A DNA stretch of 44,026 nt from Candidatus Blautia intestinavium. GTDB taxonomy: Bacteria > Bacillota > Clostridia > Lachnospirales > Lachnospiraceae. Where the stretch lies: the NCBI GenBank assembly GCA_019113745.1, contig DXGV01000055.1:1-44026 (forward strand), read 5' to 3'. Below the pieces are notes generated by a model. The model searched no databases, was not told the origin of the DNA, and saw only the letters and a list, made by a program, of their open reading frames with translations. Positions within the stretch are counted from its first letter, which is position 1. Each line of letters begins with the position of its first letter. This document shows positions 23,354 through 31,693 of the stretch, one piece after another. The position numbers were made by a program, and so were the translations under genes.

Positions 23354-23554
23354 TTATAATTTAGTAACGTTGGCAGCCTGCATTCCGCGAGCGCCTTCAG
23401 TCAGATCATAAGTCACTGCCTGTCCCTCGTCCAGAGATTTGAATCCTTCTCCATTGATCGCAGAGAAATGTACAAATACGTCAGCTCCGTCTTCGCCCGT
23501 GATGAAGCCATAGCCTTTTTCTGCGTTAAACCATTTTACAGTCCCCTTGTTCAT
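23354..23554 (-). CDS. csp: Cold-shock protein, CspA family
   Basis: 66 residues, the standard length. RNP1 is KGYGFI and RNP2 is VFVHFSAI; the N-terminus [18 protein letters not shown] is the family signature. These small OB-fold proteins bind single-stranded RNA and act as RNA chaperones in the cold or in fast growth. A GGAGG ribosome site precedes the start. The transcript begins far upstream at a consensus promoter, giving a leader of about 140 bases as in other cold-shock genes. Confidence 0.97.
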   Translation of the reverse strand: MNKGTVKWFNAEKGYGFITGEDGADVFVHFSAINGEGFKSLDEGQAVTYDLTEGARGMQAANVTKL

Positions 23555-23694
23555 GATGTTACCTCCATAAAAATAAAAAGTTAAAATCTATCTGACGAAA
23601 AAATCACCAGATTTTACAGACTATATCATGTAATATATAATCTCTAAAAACTAGTGATTTTATGATTTTATATATTAATAATGTAGTGGATTGT
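23555..23694 (-). promoter_or_regulatory. Long 5' leader of the cold-shock gene
   Basis: About 140 bases of AT-rich leader lie between the predicted transcript start near 23694 and the csp start codon. A small stem AAAATC-GATTTT occurs at 23600-23615. Long structured leaders in this family act as temperature switches and control mRNA decay. I see no gene in it. Confidence 0.55.
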
Positions 23695-23700
23695 GATTTG

Positions 23701-23729
23701 ATTATATATCCCGGATTTTGAATTGTCAA
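23701..23729 (-). promoter_or_regulatory. Perfect consensus promoter of csp
   Basis: On the minus strand TTGACA (23729-23724) and TATAAT (23706-23701) are both perfect, 17 bases apart. This is the strongest non-rRNA promoter I see in the window. Confidence 0.9.
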
Positions 23730-23877
23730 GGTTAATCTGCATGTTTGTAAAAAAATCAGGTTTTCGTGCAAATTCGGATAAAAAACGTACAATAATAAAA
23801 TAGAGATGGAATAATACAAAAAAATACTTTATTAAATCAGCTAATTCGTGTATGATGTTCTTGAGCAGACTCTGAAC

Positions 23878-24006
23878 TTGACATAGTGCGCGGAAGAAAC
23901 AATATAGCGTGAAAGACGCCGCCTTCTGTACGTGAACGCGGCCAGCGCAAAAAAACGTGAATCCCGCAGAAAAGAAAATTAATTAATTTCAGGAGGAAAT
24001 GATCAT
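23878..24006 (+). promoter_or_regulatory. Promoter and leader of the pyr operon
   Basis: TTGACA at 23878-23883 is a perfect -35; the -10 is weak (TATAGC 23903-23908, spacer 19, or CAATAT at 23900-23905, spacer 16). The leader contains CGTGAA three times (23908, 23931, 23956), plus small stems GCGT-ACGC and GCCGC-GCGGC. I see no PyrR-type binding loop and no terminator with a T-run, so attenuation by PyrR is not supported. Confidence 0.5.
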
Positions 24007-24933
24007 ATGATTAATAAACTGATTGAAAAAATCCGCAAGACTAACGCTCCCATTGTAGTAGGACTTGATCCCATGCTGAATTACATCCCCGGGCATATCC
24101 AGGAAAAGGCGTTTCAGGAGTATGGAGAAACTCTGGAGGGCGCGGCGGAAGCAATCTGGCAGTACAATAAAGGAATCGTAGATGCTGTTTATGATCTGAT
24201 CCCTGCAGTAAAACCTCAGATCGCCATGTATGAGCAGTTCGGAATTCCGGGGCTTCAGGCATATAAGAAGACCATCGATTACTGCAAGGAAAAAGATCTT
24301 GTAGTGATCGGAGATATTAAAAGAGGAGACATCGGTTCCACCTCTGCCGCCTATGCCGTAGGCCACCTGGGCAAGGTACAGGTAGGATCAAAGAAATGGG
24401 CCGGATTTGACGAGGATTTCGCTACGGTAAATCCTTATCTTGGTTCCGACGGTGTGAAGCCTTTTATCGATGTATGTAAAGAAGAGAACAAAGGGCTTTT
24501 TATTCTTGTGAAAACCTCCAATCCCTCCAGCGGAGAGTTCCAGGACCGTATCATTGAAGGCCGTCCTCTCTATGAGTGGGTAGGCGAGAAAGTGGCCCAG
24601 TGGGGTGAAGAGCATATGGGCGACGGATACAGCTATATCGGCGCCGTAGTGGGCGCTACTTATCCGGAAATGGGTAAGGTTCTCAGAAAGATCATGCCGA
24701 AGACTTTCATCCTTGTTCCGGGATACGGGGCCCAGGGAGGAAAAGGCGCGGATCTTGTACACTTTTTCAATGAGGATGGTATGGGCGCAATCGTAAATTC
24801 TTCCAGAGGCATCATTGCGGCCTATAAACAGGAGGCCTACGCTTCCTTTGGAGAACTGAATTATGCCGACGCTTCCAGAAAAGCAGTGGAGGATATGATT
24901 GCCGACATCAGCGGCGCGCTGGAAAACCGCTGA
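24007..24933 (+). CDS. pyrF: Orotidine 5'-phosphate decarboxylase
   Basis: 308 residues, the longer type-2 (class II) form. GLDPM near the start and DIKRGDIGST (catalytic Asp-x-Lys-x-x-Asp) are clear, with VPGYGAQGG and NSSRGI as phosphate-binding loops. It converts OMP to UMP, the last step of UMP synthesis. AGGAGG precedes the ATG. It is the first gene of the pyrF-pyrK-pyrD-pyrE group, so the operon opens with the last enzyme of the pathway. Confidence 0.97.
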   Translation: MINKLIEKIRKTNAPIVVGLDPMLNYIPGHIQEKAFQEYGETLEGAAEAIWQYNKGIVDAVYDLIPAVKPQIAMYEQFGIPGLQAYKKTIDYCKEKDLVVIGDIKRGDIGSTSAAYAVGHLGKVQVGSKKWAGFDEDFATVNPYLGSDGVKPFIDVCKEENKGLFILVKTSNPSSGEFQDRIIEGRPLYEWVGEKVAQWGEEHMGDGYSYIGAVVGATYPEMGKVLRKIMPKTFILVPGYGAQGGKGADLVHFFNEDGMGAIVNSSRGIIAAYKQEAYASFGELNYADASRKAVEDMIADISGALENR

Positions 24934-24976
24934 TAAAATAAAAAGGCTGTCGGAGAGCAGCCGCAGGAGGAAACAG

Positions 24977-25759
24977 ATGAGTAAAAAAATAAAGGAAAGT
25001 TTAAAGATCGTCAGCCAGGAAAAAATCGCCGCAGATATCTACAGTATGTGGCTTCAGGCAGACCATATGGCGGATATTTCCAGGCCGGGTCAGTTCCTTT
25101 CTCTTTATACGCGGGACGGCAGTAAACTGCTTCCCCGGCCGATCAGTATTTGTGAGATTGACAGAGAAAACAGAAGAATCCGTCTTGTTTACCGTGTGAC
25201 TGGAAAAAATACAGGTACGGAAAGCTTTGCCAGACTGCATCCAGGAGTTCCTGTTGAAGTCCTGGGGCCTCTGGGGAACGGATTCCCCCTTGACGCGGCA
25301 GAGGGAAAGCGTGTGCTTTTGATGGGCGGAGGAATCGGAATCCCTCCAATGCTGGAGACGGCGAAAGAACTGAGGGCGGAAAAAACAGCAATCCTGGGAT
25401 ACCGGGACGAGCTGTTCTTAAATGAAGAATTCGCGGAATACGCAGAGGTATATGTTTCAACAGAAGACGGAAGCGCCGGTACAAAAGGCAATGTTTTAAA
25501 CGTGGTGAAGGAAAAAGGCCTTGAGGCGGATGTGATTTTTGCCTGCGGTCCCGCGCCTATGCTCAGGGCGATCAAGCAGTATGCTGAAGAGAAACAGATT
25601 CCCTGCTGGATCTCCATGGAAGAACGTATGGCCTGCGGGGTAGGAGCCTGCCTTGCCTGCGTCTGCAGATCCAGGGAGATTGACGAACATTCCCAGGTTC
25701 ACAATAAGCGTGTCTGCAAGGACGGACCGGTGTTTTTAAGTACGGAGGTGGAATTATGA
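24977..25759 (+). CDS. pyrK: Dihydroorotate dehydrogenase electron-transfer subunit
   Basis: 260 residues from the ATG at 24977 (AGGAGG upstream). An FAD-binding barrel (LLPRPISICEI), an NAD-binding part (LLMGGGIGIPPM) and a C-terminal [2Fe-2S] site (CGVGACLACVC and a later VCKDGP cysteine) follow in that order. PyrK passes electrons from PyrD flavin to NAD+, forming a type-1B heterotetramer with PyrD. It overlaps pyrD by four bases (ATGA), so the two subunits are translationally coupled. Confidence 0.96.
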   Translation: MSKKIKESLKIVSQEKIAADIYSMWLQADHMADISRPGQFLSLYTRDGSKLLPRPISICEIDRENRRIRLVYRVTGKNTGTESFARLHPGVPVEVLGPLGNGFPLDAAEGKRVLLMGGGIGIPPMLETAKELRAEKTAILGYRDELFLNEEFAEYAEVYVSTEDGSAGTKGNVLNVVKEKGLEADVIFACGPAPMLRAIKQYAEEKQIPCWISMEERMACGVGACLACVCRSREIDEHSQVHNKRVCKDGPVFLSTEVEL

Positions 25760-26661
25760 CGAAGACAAGTGTGGTTTTAGCCGGTGTGGAGCTGAAAAAT
25801 CCGGTCATGACTGCCTCCGGGACTTTCGGGTCTGGAATAGAATACAGTGAATTTGTAGATCTGAACCGTCTGGGCGCAGTAGTCACCAAAGGCGTCGCTA
25901 ATGTTCCGTGGCCGGGGAATCCAACTCCGAGAGTTGCGGAAACGCCCGGCGGGATGCTGAATGCTATCGGGCTTCAGAATCCGGGAATCGATGTATTCTG
26001 CAGGAGAGATCTTCCTTTCCTGAAAAAATATGATACAAAAGTAATCGTAAATGTCTGCGGAAAAACAACAGAAGACTATTGTCAGGTGGTAGAGCGTCTT
26101 GGCAGCGAGCCGGTAGATCTTCTGGAGATCAATGTGTCCTGTCCGAACGTAAAAGAGGGCGGCATCGCTTTCGGGCAGGATCCAAAGGCGCTGGAGGCCA
26201 TTACAAAAGAGGTAAAAAAATACGCAAAACAGCCGGTGATCATGAAGCTGAGCCCCAATGTGACAGATATCACGGAGATGGCCCGGGCTGCGGAAGCCGG
26301 AGGGGCGGATGTTCTTTCTCTTATCAATACGCTGACGGGAATGAAGATCGATATCAAAAGAAGAACTTTTGCCCTGGCAAACAGGACCGGCGGTATGTCA
26401 GGACCGGCGGTAAGGCCTGTCGCCGTACGCATGGTATATCAGGTGGCTCAGGCGGTGAAGCTGCCGATCATTGGAATGGGAGGCATTGCTACGGCAGAAG
26501 ACGCTCTTGAGTTTATTATGGCCGGAGCCACGGCAGTTTCCGTGGGAACCGCGAATTTTTATAACCCCTATGCCTCAGTTGAGATCGCAGAGGGAATCGA
26601 GGCGTTCATGGAGGAAGAAAAAGTTTCGGATATCCAGGAACTTATCGGGGCGGTAAAATAA
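25756..26661 (+). CDS. pyrD: Dihydroorotate dehydrogenase, type 1B catalytic subunit
   Basis: 301 residues, the typical length. FMN barrel blocks are VMTASGTFGSG, NVSCPNVKEGG (with the catalytic Cys of type 1 enzymes), MKLSPNV and GMGGIATAEDALEF. It oxidises dihydroorotate to orotate, with electrons leaving through PyrK to NAD+. A catalytic Cys rather than Ser, with PyrK next door, defines type 1B. Confidence 0.97.
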   Translation: MTKTSVVLAGVELKNPVMTASGTFGSGIEYSEFVDLNRLGAVVTKGVANVPWPGNPTPRVAETPGGMLNAIGLQNPGIDVFCRRDLPFLKKYDTKVIVNVCGKTTEDYCQVVERLGSEPVDLLEINVSCPNVKEGGIAFGQDPKALEAITKEVKKYAKQPVIMKLSPNVTDITEMARAAEAGGADVLSLINTLTGMKIDIKRRTFALANRTGGMSGPAVRPVAVRMVYQVAQAVKLPIIGMGGIATAEDALEFIMAGATAVSVGTANFYNPYASVEIAEGIEAFMEEEKVSDIQELIGAVK

Positions 26662-26709
26662 AATCAGAAGGCAGGAAAAGTGCCTGTAAATACGGAGGTT
26701 TTAAGAAAT

Positions 26710-27390
26710 ATGGAACAGTATAAACAGGAATTTATCGAATTCATGGTAGACAGTAATGTACTGAAGTTCGGAGAGTTCACCTTAAAGAGCGGAAGAAAAT
26801 CTCCGTTCTTTATGAACGCGGGAGCTTATGTGACAGGCTCCCAGTTAAAGCGTCTGGGCGAATATTACGCAAAGGCGATCCATGACAGATACGGCGATGA
26901 TTTTGACGTGCTTTTCGGACCTGCGTACAAGGGAATCCCTATCAGCGTGGTAACAGCCATTGCCTACAGCGAACTGTACGGAAAGGAAATCCGCTACTGC
27001 TCTGACAGAAAGGAAGAAAAAGACCACGGAGCAGATAAGGGAAGCTTTCTCGGAAGCAAGCTTATGGACGGAGACAGAGTGGTCATGATTGAAGATGTGA
27101 CGACCTCCGGAAAATCCATGGAGGAAACCGTTCCGAAAGTAAGAGGGGCGGCTGATGTAAAAATCGTAGGTCTTATGGTATCCCTGGACCGTATGGAGGT
27201 AGGAAAAGGCGGGGAGAAATGCGCCCTTGAGGAAATAAAAGACCTTTACGGCTTTGAGACGAACGCGATCGTCAACATGAAGGAAGTAGTGGAACATCTG
27301 TATAACAGGGAATACAAAGGAAAAGTGATCATAGACGATACACTGAAGACTGCTATTGACGAATACTACCGTCAGTACGGGGCAAAATAG
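26710..27390 (+). CDS. pyrE: Orotate phosphoribosyltransferase
   Basis: 226 residues from the ATG at 26710, chosen because GGAGG lies 11 bases upstream; an upstream GTG at 26680 lacks a site. The PRPP-binding motif is VVMIEDVTTSGKS, and FGEFTLKSGRKSPFF and YKGIPISV are conserved. It joins orotate to PRPP giving OMP, the substrate of PyrF. It is the last pathway gene of the operon. Confidence 0.96.
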   Translation: MEQYKQEFIEFMVDSNVLKFGEFTLKSGRKSPFFMNAGAYVTGSQLKRLGEYYAKAIHDRYGDDFDVLFGPAYKGIPISVVTAIAYSELYGKEIRYCSDRKEEKDHGADKGSFLGSKLMDGDRVVMIEDVTTSGKSMEETVPKVRGAADVKIVGLMVSLDRMEVGKGGEKCALEEIKDLYGFETNAIVNMKEVVEHLYNREYKGKVIIDDTLKTAIDEYYRQYGAK

Positions 27391-27429
27391 AAAAACGGTC
27401 AAGGTATTCAGTTATAAGGAGGAATAGCC

Positions 27430-27582
27430 GTGAATGAAAAGATTTACAGAACAATGTCCGGAGCCGGAGTCTGCAGCCTGGTCATAGGGATCATTACTCT
27501 GACGACGGGAATTGCGGCGGGTGTTCTTATGATCATCAGCGGAGTAAGATTATTAAAAAGAAAATCGGATATTCTGATATAG
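27430..27582 (+). CDS. 50-residue membrane protein
   Basis: GTG start after AAGGAGG, 50 residues, below the usual gene-size cut-off. One or two hydrophobic stretches (SLVIGIITLTTGIAAGVLMI) end in a basic cluster (RLLKRKSDILI). I see no named family. It sits 39 bases after pyrE and 9 before a VanZ-like gene, so it is probably read through from the pyr operon or starts a small membrane-protein group. Confidence 0.7.
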   Translation: MNEKIYRTMSGAGVCSLVIGIITLTTGIAAGVLMIISGVRLLKRKSDILI

Positions 27583-27591
27583 GGGAAAATT

Positions 27592-28065
27592 TTGAAAAAA
27601 GAAACAAAACGCGCAATACGGCGGATGGGAATTTTTCTTTTTGTGGTCTACGTTCTGCTGCTGCTTTATTTCCTGTTTTTTTCGGAAGCATACGGACGTG
27701 TGGCCGAGGCAGAGCGTGAATACCGGTATAACCTTGTTCCTTTCGTAGAGATCAGAAGATTTTGGGTGTACAGAGACCAGCTTGGTCTCTTCGCCCTTTT
27801 CACGAACATTCTGGGCAATGTGATCGGATTTATTCCATATGGATTTATCCTTCCTGTTATCTGCCGGAAATGGAGAAACGGCTTTTTGATCGTCCTGTCG
27901 GGATTCTGCCTGAGCCTCTGCGTGGAATCCATACAGCTTGTCACAAAGGTAGGCTGTTTTGATGTGGACGATATGATTTTAAACACATTGGGGGCGGCGC
28001 TGGGCTACGCCGGTTTTGCCGCCTGCGATTATCTGAGGAGAAAGCATTATGGCAAAAAGATATAG
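27592..28065 (+). CDS. VanZ-like membrane protein
   Basis: 157 residues starting with TTG after AGGGGAAA; an internal ATG near codon 12 is the alternative. About four membrane helices. The VanZ core NLVPFVEIRRFW, LGNVIGFIPYGFILP, CVESIQLVTKVGCFDVDDMILNTLG is clear, including the ESIQ...R/D-D-N region shared by VanZ-family proteins. VanZ gives low-level teicoplanin resistance; most members have unknown roles in the envelope. It overlaps the next gene by 17 bases. Confidence 0.88.
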   Translation: MKKETKRAIRRMGIFLFVVYVLLLLYFLFFSEAYGRVAEAEREYRYNLVPFVEIRRFWVYRDQLGLFALFTNILGNVIGFIPYGFILPVICRKWRNGFLIVLSGFCLSLCVESIQLVTKVGCFDVDDMILNTLGAALGYAGFAACDYLRRKHYGKKI

Positions 28066-28363
28066 ATACTCTTTTGTAAAAAGAAAAGAAGCCGGGAAAG
28101 GAAAGCTGTCCGTGGGACTGGCAGCCGCGTCTCTCCTTCTTTTTGTAGCCGCTGTGCTCACAGCCTACTGGCTGAACGGAAAATATGGTTTTATTGTAGG
28201 AGGTATCTGTCTTTTTGCCGCAATGCTTTCCATTTATGGATTTATTATGGGGCTTTCAAGTTTTTCTGAAGAAGAGCGTATGCACCGCACCAGCACAGTA
28301 GGTTCGATACTGAACGGCGTGATCATGGTAGGATGGCTGGGCTTTTTTTTAATGGGAGTGTGA
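28049..28363 (+). CDS. Small membrane protein, DUF6142-like
   Basis: 104 residues with a basic start (MAKRYRYSFVKRKEAGKGK) and three membrane helices (about 21-40, 46-68, 84-103). It resembles DUF6142, a family of unknown function. GAGGAG lies inside the vanZ-like gene before its ATG, and the two genes overlap. The family call is from memory of similar proteins and not certain. Confidence 0.75.
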   Translation: MAKRYRYSFVKRKEAGKGKLSVGLAAASLLLFVAAVLTAYWLNGKYGFIVGGICLFAAMLSIYGFIMGLSSFSEEERMHRTSTVGSILNGVIMVGWLGFFLMGV

Positions 28364-28366
28364 AAT

Positions 28367-28954
28367 ATGGAACGTTTAAGAAAACAGATGGAATTTATTG
28401 TGGAAGTAGATAAGGTAAAAAACATCATCCGCCAGACATATCTGGCAGATGCAAGCCGCAAAGAGGACGACGCGGAGCATTCCTGGCATCTTGCTCTTAT
28501 GGCGGTGCTTCTGCAAGAATACTCCAATGAGGAGACGGATCTGTCAAAAGTCGTTCCCATGGTTCTGATCCACGATCTTGTAGAGATAGACGCAGGGGAT
28601 ACCTATGCTTATGACGAGGCGGGAGCCGCCACAAAGAAAGAAAGGGAAACAAAGGCGGCGGACAGGATTTTCGGCCTGCTGCCTGAAGACCAGGGCGCCT
28701 GGTTCCGGGCGCTGTGGGAAGAGTTCGAGGCGTATGAGACTCCGGAGGCCAAGTTTGCCCATGTGCTTGACAACTGCCAGCCTCTTTTGCTGAACGACGC
28801 TTCGGACGGCAAAAGCTGGGCGGAGCATAAAGTGAAGAAAAGCCAGATATATAAAAGAAACGAGCATACTCCGGAGGGCTCCAGGGAAATCTGGGAATAT
28901 ATGAAGGAACTTGTAGATAAGCATATCCGTCTCGGACATGTGATCGACGCATAA
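28367..28954 (+). CDS. HD-domain hydrolase, YfbR/HDDC2-like
   Basis: 195 residues. HD-superfamily metal ligands appear in order: His/Glu in DDAEHSWHLALMA, the HD pair in LIHDLVEIDAGDTYAYDE, and a later Asp in HVLDNCQPLL. This arrangement matches 5'-deoxynucleotidase YfbR and human HDDC2, which release deoxynucleosides from dNMPs. Its place after the pyr genes fits nucleotide metabolism. It starts three bases after the previous stop. Confidence 0.88.
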   Translation: MERLRKQMEFIVEVDKVKNIIRQTYLADASRKEDDAEHSWHLALMAVLLQEYSNEETDLSKVVPMVLIHDLVEIDAGDTYAYDEAGAATKKERETKAADRIFGLLPEDQGAWFRALWEEFEAYETPEAKFAHVLDNCQPLLLNDASDGKSWAEHKVKKSQIYKRNEHTPEGSREIWEYMKELVDKHIRLGHVIDA

Positions 28955-28983
28955 ATTCAGCCCGCTGCAGTAAAGAAAATAAC

Positions 28984-28997
28984 GGACATATATGTCC
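28984..28997. promoter_or_regulatory. 14-bp perfect palindrome before the aminopeptidase gene
   Basis: GGACATATATGTCC is self-complementary over all 14 bases and lies 24 bases before the predicted TTG start. It may be an operator or a small hairpin in the transcript. Confidence 0.35.
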
Positions 28998-29020
28998 TGA
29001 TGGAAAAAGGAGATGATCAG

Positions 29021-31063
29021 TTGGACGAATGGCTGATGGAACGGTATTCTCTGGCAAAAGGGAGAATATGGGAAATCTGTACTGAAAAGACAATAAAGGA
29101 GCCTTTTGCCGGTTTCTTCCGGAGAACGGCGGAGTTCCTGAAAAAAACAGGAGAGATCCTGGAAAGAGAAGAGGACAGTCTTTCTCTGGCAGAGTACGAG
29201 GCGGAGAACAGAAGCCTTTATGAAGAACTGTTTCCGCAAAATTACGGGACTTCCTATGGTAATCCTGCCTATGCGGAAAAAATGCTGGGAGATTATGGAA
29301 AGGCATTTACCTTTCTTTATGCCGAGCTTCGGGGAACGATTGCCTACGCTTACGAAAAAAAGTGGTGGGATTATCTTGTATGCGCGGAGCTTTTTCTGGA
29401 AATCCATTCTGCCTTCGGCGAAGAAGAACCGCCTTCTGTGAAAACCGTACAGGAAATTCTACGTTCCTATGTCAATGACTATTGTCAGGATATGATGGAA
29501 CAAAGGATAGCGGAGGGGGTGGATCCGGAGCTGGATTTCGCAGTGCGTATCGTTATGGATTCTGACCTTACAGATCTCAGATATCTTTATCGTTATGGGG
29601 AATATGTTTCCGGAAATGAAACAGGAGTGGCAGAGTTCCTCAACTCGCTTTCTCAGGATGAGATCGACAGTATGGCTGGGACTTATACAGAGGGTTACCG
29701 TATCGGATTTATCAATGGCAGAAAGGATATATCCAAAAAGAAAACCGTAAACATCCGATATAACTTAGGATTTGAACGCATGGTGCGCTCTGCTGTTCTC
29801 CAGTTCAGAAATATGGGGTTGGAACCTGTGATCTACCGTCATGCCACCCATGCGGTAAACAAAAGAGGAAACGCCCGTGTGGGATATACGGGGGGAATCC
29901 CCAATCCCCAGTATGATTATGATCACCGTCAGGACTGCGCGCTGTTTCTGGACAGCGATTTTGTAAAGAGAAAGCTGCGCTCGATGCAGACGGCTTACGA
30001 AAATTATAAAGAACTGGCGGATGTCCACGGCGGCCCGGCATGTATCGAAACCTTTGGAGAAGAACCGTTCGCTCCGCAGGCGAAGCCGGAGGCCTGGACG
30101 CTTACGGAAGCCCAGCAGAAGCTTCAGGTGGAGCTGGACAATGAATCGGGACAGATCGTAAACCGGTACATCAAAGGAGATGAGAGAAGTTTTACGATCA
30201 TCGCTTATCCGGTTCCGGAAATCGGAGAAAAATTTCCGGAGATCTTCCGGGAGATCGTGAAGATCAATACGCTGGACTATAAGCAGTATGAACGTATCCA
30301 GCAGACCATCATTGAAACTCTGGATACCTGCCAGTGGGTGGAAATCAAGGGAAAGGGCGGCAATGAGACGGATCTGATCATCCATCTTCATACGCTTGAG
30401 GACGTGACGAGGCAGACGAACTTTGAGAACTGTGTGGCGGATGTGAATATTCCTGTGGGGGAGGTGTTTACATCTCCGGAACTTGCGGGGACAGGGGGGA
30501 TTCTTCATGTAAAGAAGGTATATCTCAATGGTCTGCAGTTCAGGGATCTGAAGCTTGTGTTTGACTGCGGACAGGTGATCGATTACTCCTGCTCGAATTT
30601 TGAAAGCGAGGAGGAAAACAGGGCGTATATTGAAGATAATATCCTTTATCATCACCCCAAGCTGCCTATGGGAGAATTTGCCATCGGCACAAATACAACC
30701 GCTTATGTAGCCGCGGAGAAATATGGGATAGCGGAAAAGCTCCCGATTCTGATCGCGGAAAAGATGGGTCCTCATTTTGCTGTGGGAGATACCTGCTACA
30801 GTTGGGCGGAGGATACTCCCGTGTACAATCCTGACGGAAGAGAGATCATTGCCCGGGATAATGAGATTTCCATCCTGCGCAGGGAAGATATCAGTCTTGC
30901 CTATTACGGCTGCCATACAGATATTACCATCCCCTATGAAGAACTGGGCAGCATCGCGGTGATCGACGAAGAAGGAGAACGTACCCTGATCATTGAAAAC
31001 GGACGGTTTGTCCTGCCGGGAACAGAGGAGCTGAACCGGCCTTTTGAGGACGGGCGGTCGTAA
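29021..31063 (+). CDS. Enlarged M29-family aminopeptidase
   Basis: About 680 residues from a TTG at 29021, chosen because AAAAAGGAG ends about ten bases before it; an ATG at 29000 would place that site inside the gene. The C-terminal half resembles M29 metallo-aminopeptidases (AmpS/PepS): NIPVGEVFTSPEL, MGEFAIGTNTTAY and AEKMGPHFAVGDTCYSWAED carry the Glu, Glu and His expected to bind two metal ions. Classical M29 enzymes have about 410 residues; here about 250 extra helical residues precede the core. The usual closing HxD pair is not obvious to me. It should cleave amino-terminal residues from peptides in the cytoplasm. Last gene before the pur promoter. Confidence 0.75.
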   Translation: MDEWLMERYSLAKGRIWEICTEKTIKEPFAGFFRRTAEFLKKTGEILEREEDSLSLAEYEAENRSLYEELFPQNYGTSYGNPAYAEKMLGDYGKAFTFLYAELRGTIAYAYEKKWWDYLVCAELFLEIHSAFGEEEPPSVKTVQEILRSYVNDYCQDMMEQRIAEGVDPELDFAVRIVMDSDLTDLRYLYRYGEYVSGNETGVAEFLNSLSQDEIDSMAGTYTEGYRIGFINGRKDISKKKTVNIRYNLGFERMVRSAVLQFRNMGLEPVIYRHATHAVNKRGNARVGYTGGIPNPQYDYDHRQDCALFLDSDFVKRKLRSMQTAYENYKELADVHGGPACIETFGEEPFAPQAKPEAWTLTEAQQKLQVELDNESGQIVNRYIKGDERSFTIIAYPVPEIGEKFPEIFREIVKINTLDYKQYERIQQTIIETLDTCQWVEIKGKGGNETDLIIHLHTLEDVTRQTNFENCVADVNIPVGEVFTSPELAGTGGILHVKKVYLNGLQFRDLKLVFDCGQVIDYSCSNFESEEENRAYIEDNILYHHPKLPMGEFAIGTNTTAYVAAEKYGIAEKLPILIAEKMGPHFAVGDTCYSWAEDTPVYNPDGREIIARDNEISILRREDISLAYYGCHTDITIPYEELGSIAVIDEEGERTLIIENGRFVLPGTEELNRPFEDGRS

Positions 31064-31087
31064 GAAAAGAAAAAATCGGGAAATTTG

Positions 31088-31116
31088 TTGACACAAAAAT
31101 AGAATCTTAGTAGAAT
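31088..31116 (+). promoter_or_regulatory. Promoter of the pur operon
   Basis: TTGACA at 31088-31093 and TAGAAT at 31111-31116 with 17 bases between, near-consensus. The leader is only about 25 bases, so no purine riboswitch fits; I also see no PurBox pair. Confidence 0.88.
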
Positions 31117-31148
31117 CAACCTGGAATGAAGAAAAAGGAGGCCTACCA

Positions 31149-31649
31149 ATGAAAAAAGTTGGAATAGTAATGGGAAGCGATTCAGATATGCCGGTTATGA
31201 GCAAAGCGGCGGCAATTCTTGACAAACTGGGAGTGGAGTATGAGATGAAAATCATTTCCGCCCACAGAGAACCGGACGTATTTTTTGAGTATGCAAAGAG
31301 TGCGGAAGAAAAAGGATTAAAAGTGATCATTGCAGGCGCCGGAATGGCGGCTCATCTGCCGGGAATGTGCGCGGCGATCTTTCCCATGCCGGTGATCGGA
31401 ATTCCGATGCATACCACATCTCTGGGAGGAAGAGATTCTCTTTATTCTATCGTACAGATGCCTTCCGGAATCCCGGTAGCTACCGTTGCTATCAATGGAG
31501 GCGCAAACGCGGGACTTCTGGCAGCGAAAATCCTTGCGACTTCAGATCCTGAACTTCTTGCCAGACTGAAGGACTACAGCAGGGAACTGAAAGAACAGGT
31601 AGAAGCAAAGGACGCCAGACTGCAGGAAGTCGGCTATCAGAATTACTAA
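31149..31649 (+). CDS. purE: N5-carboxyaminoimidazole ribonucleotide mutase
   Basis: 166 residues, class I PurE. GSDSDMPVM, SAHREPD (active His) and AGMAAHLPGM are typical, and GGANAGLLAAKIL closes the fold. It moves the carboxyl group of N5-CAIR to give CAIR. AAAGGAGG precedes the start. First gene of purE-purM-purN-purD. No purK is in the window. Confidence 0.97.
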   Translation: MKKVGIVMGSDSDMPVMSKAAAILDKLGVEYEMKIISAHREPDVFFEYAKSAEEKGLKVIIAGAGMAAHLPGMCAAIFPMPVIGIPMHTTSLGGRDSLYSIVQMPSGIPVATVAINGGANAGLLAAKILATSDPELLARLKDYSRELKEQVEAKDARLQEVGYQNY

Positions 31650-31693
31650 AAGGCGAAGCGCAGAGATAAATAAGGAAAACAGTGGAGGATATT

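Noticed and set aside
23604..23819. 71-codon minus-strand frame in the csp-pyrF spacer
   Set aside because: It spans the csp promoter and leader and has no ribosome site; AT-rich sequence gives such frames by chance.
23909..24006. Possible PyrR attenuator before pyrF
   Set aside because: No PyrR loop sequence and no terminator hairpin with a T-run could be seen.
31117..31148. Possible purine riboswitch before purE
   Set aside because: The promoter leaves only about 25 bases of leader, too short for the aptamer.
29765..31330. 521-codon minus-strand frame
   Set aside because: Long, but it is opposite the aminopeptidase and purE and crosses the pur promoter. Cys/His-poor low-complexity text and no start signal.
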